Assembly: GCA_049889175.1 (NCBI GenBank)
Contig: JBMHDW010000013.1
Location: 21,295-85,294, forward strand
Length of the DNA: 64,000 nt
Reading direction: 5' to 3'
From: JBMHDW01 sp049889175
Lineage (GTDB): Bacteria; Pseudomonadota; Gammaproteobacteria; Comchoanobacterales; Comchoanobacteraceae
The position numbers and the translations under genes are program-made. The notes under the pieces are model-generated. The model saw only the letters and a program-made list of their open reading frames with translations. It was not told the DNA's origin and ran no database searches. Numbering within the stretch: position 1 is the stretch's first letter; every line of letters begins with the position of its first letter. Below are positions 18,807 to 28,597 of the stretch, in pieces.

Positions 18807-19792
18807 GTTATTTTAACTCCTTTTTTATGGCCTAAACGTATAAACCCTCTTAATCTCGATCGCCATGTATCAAGCTTAGCAATGGGTAAAACATTACTAT
18901 AAACTCCTGAACGATGAATACTACTACTCACAGTACTTCTTACCTGTATTAAAACATCAGAAGCTATGGTTAAATGCCCACTAATGCCACAGCCACCACC
19001 AATCTGACAGCGCATGCCGATATGAGTACTACCGGCAATACCAGTACAACCAGCAATTGCGGTACCTTGACCAATTATGACATTATGAGCAACTTGGCAT
19101 AAGTTATCAATAATAACATCTGAATGAATAGCTGTTGGACGTAAAATACCGGCATCAACGGTTGTACAGGATCCAATATGTACGCGCTCACCAATAGTGA
19201 CCCCAGCAAGATGCGCAATTGGCAACCACTTTTCCTGATCTGGGACAAAACCAAAGCCCCTAGACCCTATGACTGCATTAGCTTTGATTACTGAGCCCTC
19301 ACCGATGCAGACATTATCTTCAATAACAACATTTGCACCGATTATAACTCCTTTTGCCAAATGACAATTACGACCAACATAGACATTCTGCCCCAGCACA
19401 ACGTCATCACCAATGGTTGACCCTTGCCCAATCGTAACACCTTGAGCTAATTGTGCTGACTCTGATACAATTGATTGACTTAATTGATCTAATTGCATCG
19501 AATGATCCCTAGCAATGTCTGATAGAAATGACTGCATGACTTTTCGAACGCCACTCACCACAACGAACTGGTAACCCTTAGGCACCCACTCAGCATTCTC
19601 TTGATCAACTACTAAACACCCAGCAGGTTTGTTCCAACCCTTGATTTGCTTCAGATCATCAATAAAGACCAAACTATCTTCTTGGCATTCAATGCCATCA
19701 CCAATGGATTCTATTCGGATTGCATGAGATCCATCAATCTCTTTAAAATAATGCCATTCATTGAGTGTATAGATCCGACTAAGTTTTATCAC
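18803..19792 (-). CDS. lpxD: UDP-3-O-(3-hydroxyacyl)glucosamine N-acyltransferase LpxD
   Basis: Adds the N-linked 3-hydroxyacyl chain in lipid A synthesis. An LpxD-type N-terminal domain (about residues 1-95) precedes a left-handed beta-helix of about 20 hexapeptide turns ([LIV]GxxxxI repeats). The catalytic His lies in CQVAHNVIIGQ, followed by AGCTGIAGSTHIG. A short C-terminal helix ends the 329-residue protein. It is not in the usual bamA-lpxD-fabZ-lpxA cluster but sits between radA and galU, so it may be a second copy (LpxD2). Whether another lpxD exists lies outside the window. Confidence 0.88.
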   Translation of the reverse strand: MIKLSRIYTLNEWHYFKEIDGSHAIRIESIGDGIECQEDSLVFIDDLKQIKGWNKPAGCLVVDQENAEWVPKGYQFVVVSGVRKVMQSFLSDIARDHSMQLDQLSQSIVSESAQLAQGVTIGQGSTIGDDVVLGQNVYVGRNCHLAKGVIIGANVVIEDNVCIGEGSVIKANAVIGSRGFGFVPDQEKWLPIAHLAGVTIGERVHIGSCTTVDAGILRPTAIHSDVIIDNLCQVAHNVIIGQGTAIAGCTGIAGSTHIGMRCQIGGGCGISGHLTIASDVLIQVRSTVSSSIHRSGVYSNVLPIAKLDTWRSRLRGFIRLGHKKGVKIT

Positions 19793-19800
19793 CTTACTCC

Positions 19801-21168
19801 TTATTGAGGCAAGCCCTCGCTTTGATATCTTTTTAATAATGACCCAAGCTGATTAATATGCTTTAAATGCGTACATTGACAGGCTGTTACCTTATCTTGG
19901 TTGCCTTTCGCTAACCAGACCTGTTTCAGACCCTGCTTGGCTGCCGTTCTGACACGTTCAGGCCCATAAGGTATGGGGCGAACTTCTCCACTTAAACCAA
20001 CTTCACCAAAAACCATAATACTGCCAGGTACTATTTGATCATTCAAACTTGATAAAATCGCAGCAATAATAGCTAAATCTAGTCCTGTCTCCAAAACCTT
20101 TACACCACCCACAATGTTAACGAAGACATCGTATTCATAAAGTTTTATGCGTAAATGCTTTTGAATCATTGCAATGATCATCGCTAAACGCTGTTGGTCT
20201 CCACCTACCATTAGGCGCTTGGGGTGCTCACTATGAGTTTGTGTCACCAAAGCCTGAACTTCGATAAGCATTGCTCTTGTTCCTTCCCACACACAGGTTA
20301 TCACTGACCCAGCATGGGGTTGCTCATGTTGCTGCAGCCAAATGCCTGAAGGGTTTGTAACCTCTTTTAGACCTGTAGCTGTCATTGCAAAAACACCCAA
20401 TTCACTAACAGGTCCAAAGCGATTTTTGATGGCACGGATCATTCGATAACGATTGTGCTGGTTACGCTCGAAGTACAGAACTGTATCAACCATGTGTTCA
20501 AGAACACGTGGCCCAGCAAGTGAGCCCTCTTTGGTGACATGACCAACCAAAATAACCGTTATGTTCTTGGTTTTTGCAAGCTGAACCAGCTGATGCGCAC
20601 ACTCTTTAACTTGTGATACACTCCCTGGCACAGCATCAACTCCATGAGCTTGCATCGTTTGAATGGAGTCAATCATTAAAACATCTGGTTGGCTGGTGTT
20701 TGCATGAGCGCAAATCACATCAACATTATTATTAATCAACAGCTCACACTGATCCAAAGCCAAGCCCGTTCGTTGAGCACGTAAAGCTATTTGAGATTCT
20801 GATTCCTCACCACTCACATACAATACGGTATTGTTTTTCAAGAGGTATGCAGCTGTTTGCAACATCAGCGTTGATTTACCAATCCCTGGATCTCCACCCA
20901 ACAAAACAACAGAACCCAATACCAAGCCACCACCTAATACTTGATCAAATTCAGAGCTACCTGTTTTAACACGTATGTTATCTTCTTTGAGAGATACTTC
21001 TGATATACGCACTGGTTTAGCAGATACTTGTCCACTGTAGCTACCTTTCTTGGCTTTTGTAAGTTGTGGCGCTTCGACCATTACGTTCCAAGCTTGGCAT
21101 GCAGGACATTGGCCTGACCATTTGGATTGCGTTTGATGACATTGTTCACATTGGTACATGATCATCAT
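19801..21168 (-). CDS. radA: DNA repair protein RadA
   Basis: A branch-migration helicase that helps RecA extend D-loops. In order: a zinc finger CxxC..CxxC (YQCEQCHQ..CPACQAWN), a RecA-like ATPase with GDPGIGKSTL, the RadA-specific KNRFGP motif (as IKNRFGPVSELG) and a C-terminal Lon-like domain (GEVGLSGEVRPI). About 456 residues. Several ATGs cluster at 21168-21159; a TTG at 21195 is possible. No strong ribosome site is seen. It heads the minus operon and is divergent from hemH. Confidence 0.96.
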   Translation of the reverse strand: MMIMYQCEQCHQTQSKWSGQCPACQAWNVMVEAPQLTKAKKGSYSGQVSAKPVRISEVSLKEDNIRVKTGSSEFDQVLGGGLVLGSVVLLGGDPGIGKSTLMLQTAAYLLKNNTVLYVSGEESESQIALRAQRTGLALDQCELLINNNVDVICAHANTSQPDVLMIDSIQTMQAHGVDAVPGSVSQVKECAHQLVQLAKTKNITVILVGHVTKEGSLAGPRVLEHMVDTVLYFERNQHNRYRMIRAIKNRFGPVSELGVFAMTATGLKEVTNPSGIWLQQHEQPHAGSVITCVWEGTRAMLIEVQALVTQTHSEHPKRLMVGGDQQRLAMIIAMIQKHLRIKLYEYDVFVNIVGGVKVLETGLDLAIIAAILSSLNDQIVPGSIMVFGEVGLSGEVRPIPYGPERVRTAAKQGLKQVWLAKGNQDKVTACQCTHLKHINQLGSLLKRYQSEGLPQ

Positions 21169-21238
21169 ACTAAAATAATTATCACTCTGTTTCAAGCTCG
21201 AGCTTGACGCTGATTATGTGGTTGGTTACATTATAACT

Positions 21239-22288
21239 ATGATTCCTAAACAACATCCCACTGTTCCACAGCCTTGCACAGCTGTTATTTTAGTTCATCT
21301 AGGCACACCTGAAAAGCCTACGCCTAAGAGTATTCGTCGTTTTTTAGCTGAGTTCCTTGCTGATCGCCGTGTAATCGAAGCGCCACGTTGGTTATGGTGG
21401 CTTATTCTAAATTGCTTTATTTTACCATTTCGCCCCCGTAAAATTCAGCATGCTTATCAAGCGATATGGGATCATGAGCGGCAACAATCACCCTTAAGGT
21501 CATTTGCAGAAGATCAATGCACATTACTCAAACCCTATGCTGATAAGCTGGATATTGGTATTCATTTCGCCATGCGTTATGGACAACCCAGTATTGACTC
21601 TGTGATTAAAACACTCCATCAAAAAGGCGCTCGTAAAATTTTAATTGCACCACTTTACCCCCAATATTCCGCTACAACAACAGCATCAGTAAGAGATGAA
21701 GTATATCGGACGCTCATATCTATGCGCTGGCAACCTAATGTTAGGTTTATAGATGATTATGCTGATCATCCGAGTTATATTGACACCATTAGTGCAAGCA
21801 TTCAAAAGCATCTTAATCAACTCTCTTGGCAGCCCGATCTTATTATTGCATCATACCATGGCTTACCCCAAAGTTATTTTCAGCAAGGTGATCCGTATCA
21901 CTGCTTCTGTCTAAAAACAACCCGACTTATTTGTGAACAACTTCAACTAGACAAGGATACTATAACATCAGCATTTCAGTCCCGATTTGGCCGTGCTCAA
22001 TGGTTGCAACCCTACTTAGAACCTCTTGTTGCATCACTGCCTGAAAAAGGAGTAAAGAAAATCGTCATTGTTGCTCCTGGCTTTAGTGTTGATTGTCTCG
22101 AAACGCTTGAGGAAATTAACATTGGTATTCGCGAAACTTTTTTAGAGGCTGGCGGTGAATGCTTTTCTTATATTCCATGCATTAATGCCGATGACTCAGC
22201 GATCACACTATACCAAAAGTTATTATCTGATGCACTTTCAGGATGGGTTGCAGCCAATCAAGGTGTGGCTGATGTCATCGAAGATTGA
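21239..22288 (+). CDS. hemH: Ferrochelatase
   Basis: Inserts Fe2+ into protoporphyrin IX, the last step of heme synthesis. Typical segments are VILVHLGTPEKPTPKSIRRFL, SPLRSF, the metal-site His in ASYHGLPQSY and the C-terminal VVAPGFSVDCLETLEEI with its conserved acidic residues. About 349 residues from the ATG at 21239; an in-frame GTG at 21218 is an alternative. It is divergent from radA, and the last 31 bases overlap the convergent hydrolase gene. Confidence 0.96.
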   Translation: MIPKQHPTVPQPCTAVILVHLGTPEKPTPKSIRRFLAEFLADRRVIEAPRWLWWLILNCFILPFRPRKIQHAYQAIWDHERQQSPLRSFAEDQCTLLKPYADKLDIGIHFAMRYGQPSIDSVIKTLHQKGARKILIAPLYPQYSATTTASVRDEVYRTLISMRWQPNVRFIDDYADHPSYIDTISASIQKHLNQLSWQPDLIIASYHGLPQSYFQQGDPYHCFCLKTTRLICEQLQLDKDTITSAFQSRFGRAQWLQPYLEPLVASLPEKGVKKIVIVAPGFSVDCLETLEEINIGIRETFLEAGGECFSYIPCINADDSAITLYQKLLSDALSGWVAANQGVADVIED

Positions 22289-23538
22289 GGATTTGATTGA
22301 ATGTTATCAACAAATTGACATATCTTTGTATAGGTTTGATCGAAATATGGGTTAAATGAACCCAGCGCAAATCTTTTGTTAAAAATAGCCCAAGCATTTG
22401 AAGCACAAATAGGCCCATAATGGATATTCTCATGGTTTATATTAGTGGGGTTAAAACCAATTCCATGATACAATCGCTTATCAAAAGACTCCTTATTAAA
22501 CCCCAAAGTTTTATGATCAGGGGGCACCACTAGTGCGGTATGTGCAACACCAAAGCATCTATAGTTATTTAAGACACCTTGGTTGTGGATACACTCAATC
22601 TTATGATTTAATTCATTTTTGGGTACTTGATCAAAAAGAACGACTGATGAAAGATCACTGTTTGTATTGTTTACAAAATAATTTTTAACATTATTGACAG
22701 GAATAGCCTCATCAGAAGCACTCAGAATACATAAAACAGGAATGTCAATATCTTTCTTCTTATCAATATCATCGCTTAGTCTAACGACTTGATCGATACC
22801 GTTAAATGCTGCTGTACCGTAACCATATGCATTATCTTGTTTAATAATCCTAGGGAAATCAATTATTCTTTTTAGGATTTTTGATGGTCTATATTGAAGT
22901 TTTATATGAGTAGCTGGTGCAAATAAAACCATTCCCTTGACCTTATCATGCTTATGATTCACAACATGATGCGTTGCTAAAGATCCGCCTGTTGAAAAAC
23001 CAACTAAAATAATTTGATCAACTCTATCTGACATCCAGTCGATTGTCTCACTACACATTTTAACCCAATCCATGTACGATACATCAAGCATTTGATTGGG
23101 TAATCCACCATGACCAGGCATAGTAGTGCCAACCATCAATGACTCAGGATATTGCTCATGTATTTTTTGAGCCAATGGTTTCATTTTTCCAGCAGCCTCA
23201 TTGATGCCATGCATGAATACAAACCCTAATGATGGTGTAGTGCTATTTTTAGGATCAATTTTGAAAGAGCATGAACCCTCTATGATCTCTTCAATCGTCT
23301 GTTTACCTAAATATGAAACAGCATCTTCTTCAGAGAAGTTTTCTTTTCTTTTTATTGCATAACTTTTCTCTGCCTTAATTCTTGCCTCAAAATCCGAAAA
23401 TGGAGGAAGTTTCTTGGGTTCTTTATAAGTTAATCTTGATTTAAATAAAGATTGAGTAACTAAAACCCACAAGCTATATGATAAAAATATAGCAGTTAAG
23501 GAAAGCAGTATAATTGTTATCGGCATAGATATTTCCAT
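22258..23538 (-). CDS. Membrane-anchored alpha/beta hydrolase, paralogue of the next gene
   Basis: A 426-residue serine hydrolase with one N-terminal hydrophobic anchor (residues about 4-30). Motifs are MHGINE (oxyanion region), PGHGGLP and the nucleophile elbow LVGFSTGGS. A late acid (SASDEAIPV) and His (FGVAHTALV) complete a plausible triad. The fold is that of monoacylglycerol lipase or carboxylesterase; the substrate is unknown. It shares the whole core with the lipoprotein hydrolase at 23630-24844 (for example PGHG.LP..M..V.Y.DWV and STGG.LA), so the two are a tandem duplication. Its start follows a weak site. Confidence 0.85.
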   Translation of the reverse strand: MEISMPITIILLSLTAIFLSYSLWVLVTQSLFKSRLTYKEPKKLPPFSDFEARIKAEKSYAIKRKENFSEEDAVSYLGKQTIEEIIEGSCSFKIDPKNSTTPSLGFVFMHGINEAAGKMKPLAQKIHEQYPESLMVGTTMPGHGGLPNQMLDVSYMDWVKMCSETIDWMSDRVDQIILVGFSTGGSLATHHVVNHKHDKVKGMVLFAPATHIKLQYRPSKILKRIIDFPRIIKQDNAYGYGTAAFNGIDQVVRLSDDIDKKKDIDIPVLCILSASDEAIPVNNVKNYFVNNTNSDLSSVVLFDQVPKNELNHKIECIHNQGVLNNYRCFGVAHTALVVPPDHKTLGFNKESFDKRLYHGIGFNPTNINHENIHYGPICASNAWAIFNKRFALGSFNPYFDQTYTKICQFVDNIQSNPQSSMTSATP

Positions 23539-23629
23539 TTATTTTTTCTAAAGATCATAACACAAAATAACAAAAAAATCAACCTTAATCAATTGTTTAA
23601 AATTAAAAAACCAAAAACCCTACTTTAAT

Positions 23630-24844
23630 CTAGTGCTTTTTTATAAAACCAATCATAACATCTGTCATTTTCTCAAAATAAGGGTTGAATGATGAGATGC
23701 GATAATAAGGACCATAATGAATGGATGCAAACAAATCTACAGCGCCATAGACAAAAAATTGCTTCTCATTGATACAATTGTTGTAACCATTCGATGTAAT
23801 AAAGAGTCGACAATCAGGGTATTTACCCTCATAACCATAGAACTCATTATTCGGACTAATAACCATTCCCGAGTGATCAAGAGATAACATTTTGTATGCA
23901 TTTAATAGAGACTCCTGATGCCAAACAATCACTCTTGAATCGCCCCATCCATCCTGACCATCAAGAACCCATAATTGACTATCTGGATGCACTATTGAGC
24001 GCTTAAAATAATGATATAAATCTTGCGGGCTAATTAATTTATCGGTCTGTGCTGTCATCAATAAAGTGGGTACTTCAATGGGTTGATCATGATCAATATG
24101 TTGATTCAATAGAACAACCTGGTGAGCTGCATTAATACTGGTTGAGTCATACCTTAATGCAGAATTATCTGGCGCATATGACACAAAGTCTCTAACACGC
24201 TTAAGGTATTTACTTAGACTGATAAAACCATTCAACTCTACTGCTGGTGAAATTAAGATCATTGCCTTGACTTTTTGAGGGGCCAAATTGTGATTTAATA
24301 GCAAATCAACAGCTAAATCACCACCAGTTGAATACCCAACTAAATAAACCTCTTTGGTTTGACTGGCGATTAAATCTAAAGATTGGTGAGCCATCGCCAC
24401 CCAGTCACGATAATCCACATGAATCATATCTCCAGGCAATGTCCCATGTCCTGGCATTAAAGGTGCATAAATTAATGATTCTGGAAAAACACTATGTAAT
24501 TTATTCGCAATATCCCGCATTCTTTGAGGCGTATCATTAAGACCATGCATGATTAGAAAGCCTTTTTTTGCATAGCCATGCTCTGGATATATAGCAAATG
24601 GTGAACCCTGATGCAGTAACTGATCTTTTGTCCAGTTATATTGATATGGATTTATTTCATCCTTTAGCCTTAAGTCTTGTGCCAATGCAACCACATTTTG
24701 TGCTTTGATGATGTATTCGTCAAAATCCGTCTGTGGCAGTGGTAGCTTTTCTCCCAAAGGCTGAAAACGACGCGGAAGCGGTTCACTTGATTGACAGCCT
24801 GAAAGACAAACAAAACACAGAAAAACAAGTAACGTCCTTATCAT
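23630..24844 (-). CDS. Lipoprotein alpha/beta hydrolase
   Basis: A 404-residue serine hydrolase with a lipoprotein signal peptide: a hydrophobic stretch then LSGC, placing the lipidated Cys at residue 17, so it is probably attached to the outer or inner membrane facing the periplasm. Motifs are MHGLNDTP, PGHGTLPG, nucleophile elbow LVGYSTGGD, acid region TAQTDKLI and His in LSLDHSGMV. It is a paralogue of the neighbouring membrane-anchored hydrolase. A lipase or esterase role is inferred from the fold only. Confidence 0.87.
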   Translation of the reverse strand: MIRTLLVFLCFVCLSGCQSSEPLPRRFQPLGEKLPLPQTDFDEYIIKAQNVVALAQDLRLKDEINPYQYNWTKDQLLHQGSPFAIYPEHGYAKKGFLIMHGLNDTPQRMRDIANKLHSVFPESLIYAPLMPGHGTLPGDMIHVDYRDWVAMAHQSLDLIASQTKEVYLVGYSTGGDLAVDLLLNHNLAPQKVKAMILISPAVELNGFISLSKYLKRVRDFVSYAPDNSALRYDSTSINAAHQVVLLNQHIDHDQPIEVPTLLMTAQTDKLISPQDLYHYFKRSIVHPDSQLWVLDGQDGWGDSRVIVWHQESLLNAYKMLSLDHSGMVISPNNEFYGYEGKYPDCRLFITSNGYNNCINEKQFFVYGAVDLFASIHYGPYYRISSFNPYFEKMTDVMIGFIKKH

Positions 24845-24871
24845 CTATCTCCTTATTAAATACAGCCTAAC

Positions 24872-25918
24872 CTAGGACTGACTTAAAACAATGGGTTTTG
24901 GCACATGCAAAACAGGCGTTTTGAAAGGTATTTTTTTAATGATTTGGTCATTAGCCATGACCAGAGTAATCTGGGTGTGTGCATCAGATAAGGGTAAATC
25001 AGTTTCTAAAATCATCTCATGTGTACCCTCAGTAAGATTGTTATGCCACTGCTGATGAAAAAACTTCGGTTTTTTTTCTGCATGATGTACTTCCACTCCT
25101 CTCACTTGATTGTTCGGGTCAGTGTAGGTTATTTTCAACTTATTAAGATCATTATCAATTTCAGATAAAGTAACCTTGACTTGGTTATCGCTTAATAATG
25201 GATGATTGAATACACCCTCTTTGATGGGAATTGATATTGTATTTGGCGCTTCACTAATTAATTCTATGGTGCCAGAAATAGGCTGGATTTTGTTTACATT
25301 AATCGCCGGATTGGCAAAATTAATATCAATCATTCGTTCGTTAACATGTTTTACTAACCCATTAATTGGCAACACATTACCACTGGTAGACTGACTTAAA
25401 GTGTAGTTAAAATCATCTTTTATATCATCAACCGTAACATGAACACGATGAGCTTCTGCTAAGGCGTCATCTGTAATTTTAAGCAATATTTGAGAACGGT
25501 TTCTCATGCCTACCAACGTATAATCTTTATTTGTAAGTGACCATTTCAACGCATAATGTTCAGGTTTGAACACTTGATCTAACATCAGGCTTGCCTCAAT
25601 AAAATCATCCTTTTTTGTGGTTGTAAGATGACTTAATTTAGCATTGCCCACTGGGTTATCTAACGCGACAAGTTTAACATCACGTAGTGCATGACCCTGA
25701 TCCCTTAATGTGAAGTTTATCTCTTTATCGTCAATTTTCATAACATCCACATCAATGTGGTTACGTTTGAATGCATCGAGATTAATATGACCTTTTTCTA
25801 AGCTCTTCTGAAGCACATAAGCACCAGGCTGTATGTTAATTTTTTCTAACACAACATCACCATAAGCTAAAGAACTTAAACATAATGCTGTACCCAATAC
25901 CCAATTCTTATAAGTCAT
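24872..25918 (-). CDS. Exported protein of unknown function
   Basis: 348 residues with a cleavable signal peptide (MTYKNWVLGTALCLSSLAYG, cleavage probably after AYG). The rest is rich in beta-strand-like, acidic and Thr/Asn stretches with no Cys and no recognised motif, and could consist of several Ig-like or beta-sandwich units. A GGAGGAAGG site directly precedes the ATG. It lies 28 bases upstream of the lipoprotein hydrolase gene on the same strand, so the two may be cotranscribed. Not recognised as a known family. Confidence 0.8.
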   Translation of the reverse strand: MTYKNWVLGTALCLSSLAYGDVVLEKINIQPGAYVLQKSLEKGHINLDAFKRNHIDVDVMKIDDKEINFTLRDQGHALRDVKLVALDNPVGNAKLSHLTTTKKDDFIEASLMLDQVFKPEHYALKWSLTNKDYTLVGMRNRSQILLKITDDALAEAHRVHVTVDDIKDDFNYTLSQSTSGNVLPINGLVKHVNERMIDINFANPAINVNKIQPISGTIELISEAPNTISIPIKEGVFNHPLLSDNQVKVTLSEIDNDLNKLKITYTDPNNQVRGVEVHHAEKKPKFFHQQWHNNLTEGTHEMILETDLPLSDAHTQITLVMANDQIIKKIPFKTPVLHVPKPIVLSQS

Positions 25919-26104
25919 TCCTTCCTCCGTTTTGATTTATACTAATCCAAACAACAAATTTTCACAAGCTTACAATAACAGATTATTTAACAACAATTTC
26001 ATTTTATTTTAATGTTTATGATGCACTTATCTCTATACTCTTGATTCCAAAATCCTTTTAATGACAGGCCAACGCCACCCCAATTAGCACCTCAAAATAT
26101 TTTC

Positions 26105-27493
26105 CTAAGGTGTTTCATCGACACCTTTTGTGACCAATAAAAAGGGCTCAAGAATTGACTCTATTTGAGCCCTTGCATCTTGGACCAATTGAGTATTTGC
26201 TTGAGATTCTATATTCAAACGTAAAAGAGGCTCTGTATTTGATTGTCGCACGTTAAAACGCCAAGAACCCAAATCAAATGATAGCCCATCAATTGTATTT
26301 TTAGTTTTAGCCTTTTTGGAAAACGCGATATCAATTGCATTCATAGCCTCTTGAGCATTATTTAAGCGATAATTGAGCTCCCCACTGCATGGAAATAAAT
26401 AACGATCTTGGCTAACTATATCCTGAAGAGTGACCTGATGATGTTGCAATAAGTCCACCACCATTAACCATGGGATCATACCACTATCACAATAACCAAA
26501 AGCTTTAAAATAATAATGCGCACTGCTTTCACCACCAAATAAGGCATCATGCTTACGCATGCATGACTTGATAAACGAATGACCACTTTGGTGCATCATA
26601 CCATGACCATTGAATGTTTTAAGCACTCGCTCTGTGCTCCAAATTAAGCGTGGATCATAAACAATAGTTGCACCGGTTTTTTGCATTAGAAACGCCTGTG
26701 CTAAAAGTGCAACCATATAATGACCTTCAACCATTAATCCCTCATGATCAAAGATAAAGCATCGATCAAAATCTCCATCCCAAGCGATACCAATATCCGC
26801 TTGATATTGCTTAACAGCATCCGCCGTGATTTCTCGATTTTTAGGAATCATTGGATTTGGAATACCCACTGGAAATGAGCCATCAGGTTCATGATGTATT
26901 TTAATGAATGTTACTGGAACCGCCATATCTCTAAACCGCTGTTCTATAGCATCAATAACATGACCTGCAGCGCCATGGCCTGCATTCACTAGAATGCGCA
27001 TAGGCTTCCACTGATGAGCCTTAACATAGGTCATTAGGTGATCTATATATTGATTGGTGATATCGTGAGCCATCATTCTAGCATCAGATAATGATGGCAA
27101 CTCGAAACTTTGAATCATTGCCTCAACATCACTTAAACCCGTTTCGTAGCCCATTGCAATACCACCTCGTCGAACGCATTTCATGCCATTGTATTCGATT
27201 GGATTGTGACTGGCCGTAACCTCGACACCTAAATCAACATCCAACACCTGTGATGCAAAGTATACTTCTTCTGAGCCTGTTAAACCCAGATCAACCACCT
27301 CAGCACCAGCATGGTTCATGCCTCTTGCAAGCGCCAACAAAAGCCCTCTTGATGTTGGCCTAACATCACACCCTAATACAACACGTTTTGCATGATGCAA
27401 CTTTACCAAAGCATAACCTATACGTTCAGCAATTGTTTCGTTTAACTCTTCACCCAATCGACCTCGAATATCATATGCTTTAAAACACGACAT
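26105..27493 (-). CDS. manB: Phosphomannomutase/phosphoglucomutase (AlgC/ManB type)
   Basis: Interconverts hexose 1- and 6-phosphates for LPS and capsule sugars. All four functional loops are present: phosphoserine loop TASHNPIEYNGMK, metal loop WDGDFDRCF, sugar loop GGESSAHYYF and phosphate loop RQSNTEPLLRL. It has 462 residues. An AAAGGAG site precedes the ATG. It is divergent from the Dps-like gene. With galU and pgi it forms a precursor supply route, though it is not in the same operon. Confidence 0.95.
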   Translation of the reverse strand: MSCFKAYDIRGRLGEELNETIAERIGYALVKLHHAKRVVLGCDVRPTSRGLLLALARGMNHAGAEVVDLGLTGSEEVYFASQVLDVDLGVEVTASHNPIEYNGMKCVRRGGIAMGYETGLSDVEAMIQSFELPSLSDARMMAHDITNQYIDHLMTYVKAHQWKPMRILVNAGHGAAGHVIDAIEQRFRDMAVPVTFIKIHHEPDGSFPVGIPNPMIPKNREITADAVKQYQADIGIAWDGDFDRCFIFDHEGLMVEGHYMVALLAQAFLMQKTGATIVYDPRLIWSTERVLKTFNGHGMMHQSGHSFIKSCMRKHDALFGGESSAHYYFKAFGYCDSGMIPWLMVVDLLQHHQVTLQDIVSQDRYLFPCSGELNYRLNNAQEAMNAIDIAFSKKAKTKNTIDGLSFDLGSWRFNVRQSNTEPLLRLNIESQANTQLVQDARAQIESILEPFLLVTKGVDETP

Positions 27494-27534
27494 AACACTC
27501 CTTTCATTTCTGCCATACTATGTTACACGATTGG

Positions 27535-27563
27535 TTGTAAGTTACAATTCAAAGGACTATAAT
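27535..27563 (+). promoter_or_regulatory. Sigma-70 promoter for the Dps-like gene
   Basis: A -35 TTGTAA (27535-27540), a 17-bp spacer and a perfect -10 TATAAT (27558-27563) lie 27 bases before the ATG at 27590. Confidence 0.65.
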
Positions 27564-27589
27564 GAGTTTTGGATAATTTAGGAGCCTAC

Positions 27590-28018
27590 ATGGACATACG
27601 ATATAATGCAATGCTTCAACTTTTAAGCGACACTTATTACTTACACCAAAAAACACTTTATATTCACTGGAATGTGGATGGTCATCACTTCTTTTCGTTG
27701 CACAAAGCACTTGAAGAGCAATACGATGAGCTTCACTCAGCTATTGATGAAATTGCTGAACGTATCAAGTCTATCGATAGTGGCTATGATGTACATGTTC
27801 ATCAAACCCCAAGCTTTGAACATAAAACACAAAAAGCAGATGCCCACTCAATGATTAGTGACCTCATCAAAAGTCATCAAGCCGTGATTGAAACCATTAA
27901 ACATGTTATTAGTAGCTGTTCAAACGACGCTGTCACTGAAGACATGGCCATTGAACGGTTAGCGCAACATGAGAAAACATTATGGATGCTAAAATCTTTT
28001 AACGAACAAACCTGTTAA
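27590..28018 (+). CDS. dps: Dps-family ferritin-like DNA-protection protein
   Basis: A 142-residue ferritin-like protein that should form a 12-mer oxidising and storing Fe2+. Dps ferroxidase residues are visible: His in YIHWNVDG, then the second-helix EEQYDELHSAIDEIAERI with the conserved H..D..E pattern. It is shorter than E. coli Dps (167) and lacks its Lys-rich DNA-binding tail, so it may protect by iron sequestration rather than DNA condensation. The ATG at 27590 has an AGGAG site 7 bases upstream; the in-frame TTG at 27569 was rejected. Confidence 0.9.
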   Translation: MDIRYNAMLQLLSDTYYLHQKTLYIHWNVDGHHFFSLHKALEEQYDELHSAIDEIAERIKSIDSGYDVHVHQTPSFEHKTQKADAHSMISDLIKSHQAVIETIKHVISSCSNDAVTEDMAIERLAQHEKTLWMLKSFNEQTC

Positions 28019-28019
28019 T

Positions 28020-28502
28020 CTAAGCATTAAGTAAAATTACAGCAGCATTTAAGTACAATGCGAACCCTAACCAGGCTATGTATGGAAGCCATAACATTGA
28101 TAGCCATAGCCTGGTTTGAATAACTGATAACATTGACATTAAACTTAGCCCTAAGATAACGACTAATAACCCTAACGCTATGTACATTTGGTGAGCAACA
28201 AAGAATACAGGGCTCCACATCCAATTACCTATCATTTGTAATACAAAGAAGACTAAAGCCCATTTCATTCCAGACTCATGACGAAGCTCCCATAGCAATC
28301 TTGCTATAGTTGCTAACAATAAATACAACAACGTCCACACAACTGGAAAAACCCAATTAGGCGGCATGAATGCTGGCTGCTTTAATGTACTATACCAAGA
28401 CTGATTACCTGGAGAAGCCCACAAACCAATTAAGAATGAAGTGAGAACAAATAAGCTTGATAAGAAAATCCACTGCTTATCAAATAACTTTCTGGTTAAC
28501 AT
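28020..28502 (-). CDS. tspO: TspO/MBR family tryptophan-rich membrane protein
   Basis: A five-helix membrane protein of the translocator-protein family, which binds porphyrins and cholesterol-like ligands. Signatures: WYSTLKQPAFMPPNWVFPVVWTLLY, NWMWSPVFF and the aromatic-rich last helices. 160 residues from the ATG at 28502, preceded by a GGAG site; the frame could extend 30 residues upstream without a supported start. Its stop is one base from the dps stop (convergent). Confidence 0.92.
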   Translation of the reverse strand: MLTRKLFDKQWIFLSSLFVLTSFLIGLWASPGNQSWYSTLKQPAFMPPNWVFPVVWTLLYLLLATIARLLWELRHESGMKWALVFFVLQMIGNWMWSPVFFVAHQMYIALGLLVVILGLSLMSMLSVIQTRLWLSMLWLPYIAWLGFALYLNAAVILLNA

Positions 28503-28597
28503 CTTAATCTCCAATCCTAGATATTTTAAGCGTAACGTAGAAGAACTGAAAATGCAAAATATCATACACAAAAACCCTTTTCGGAACATCAATTGAA

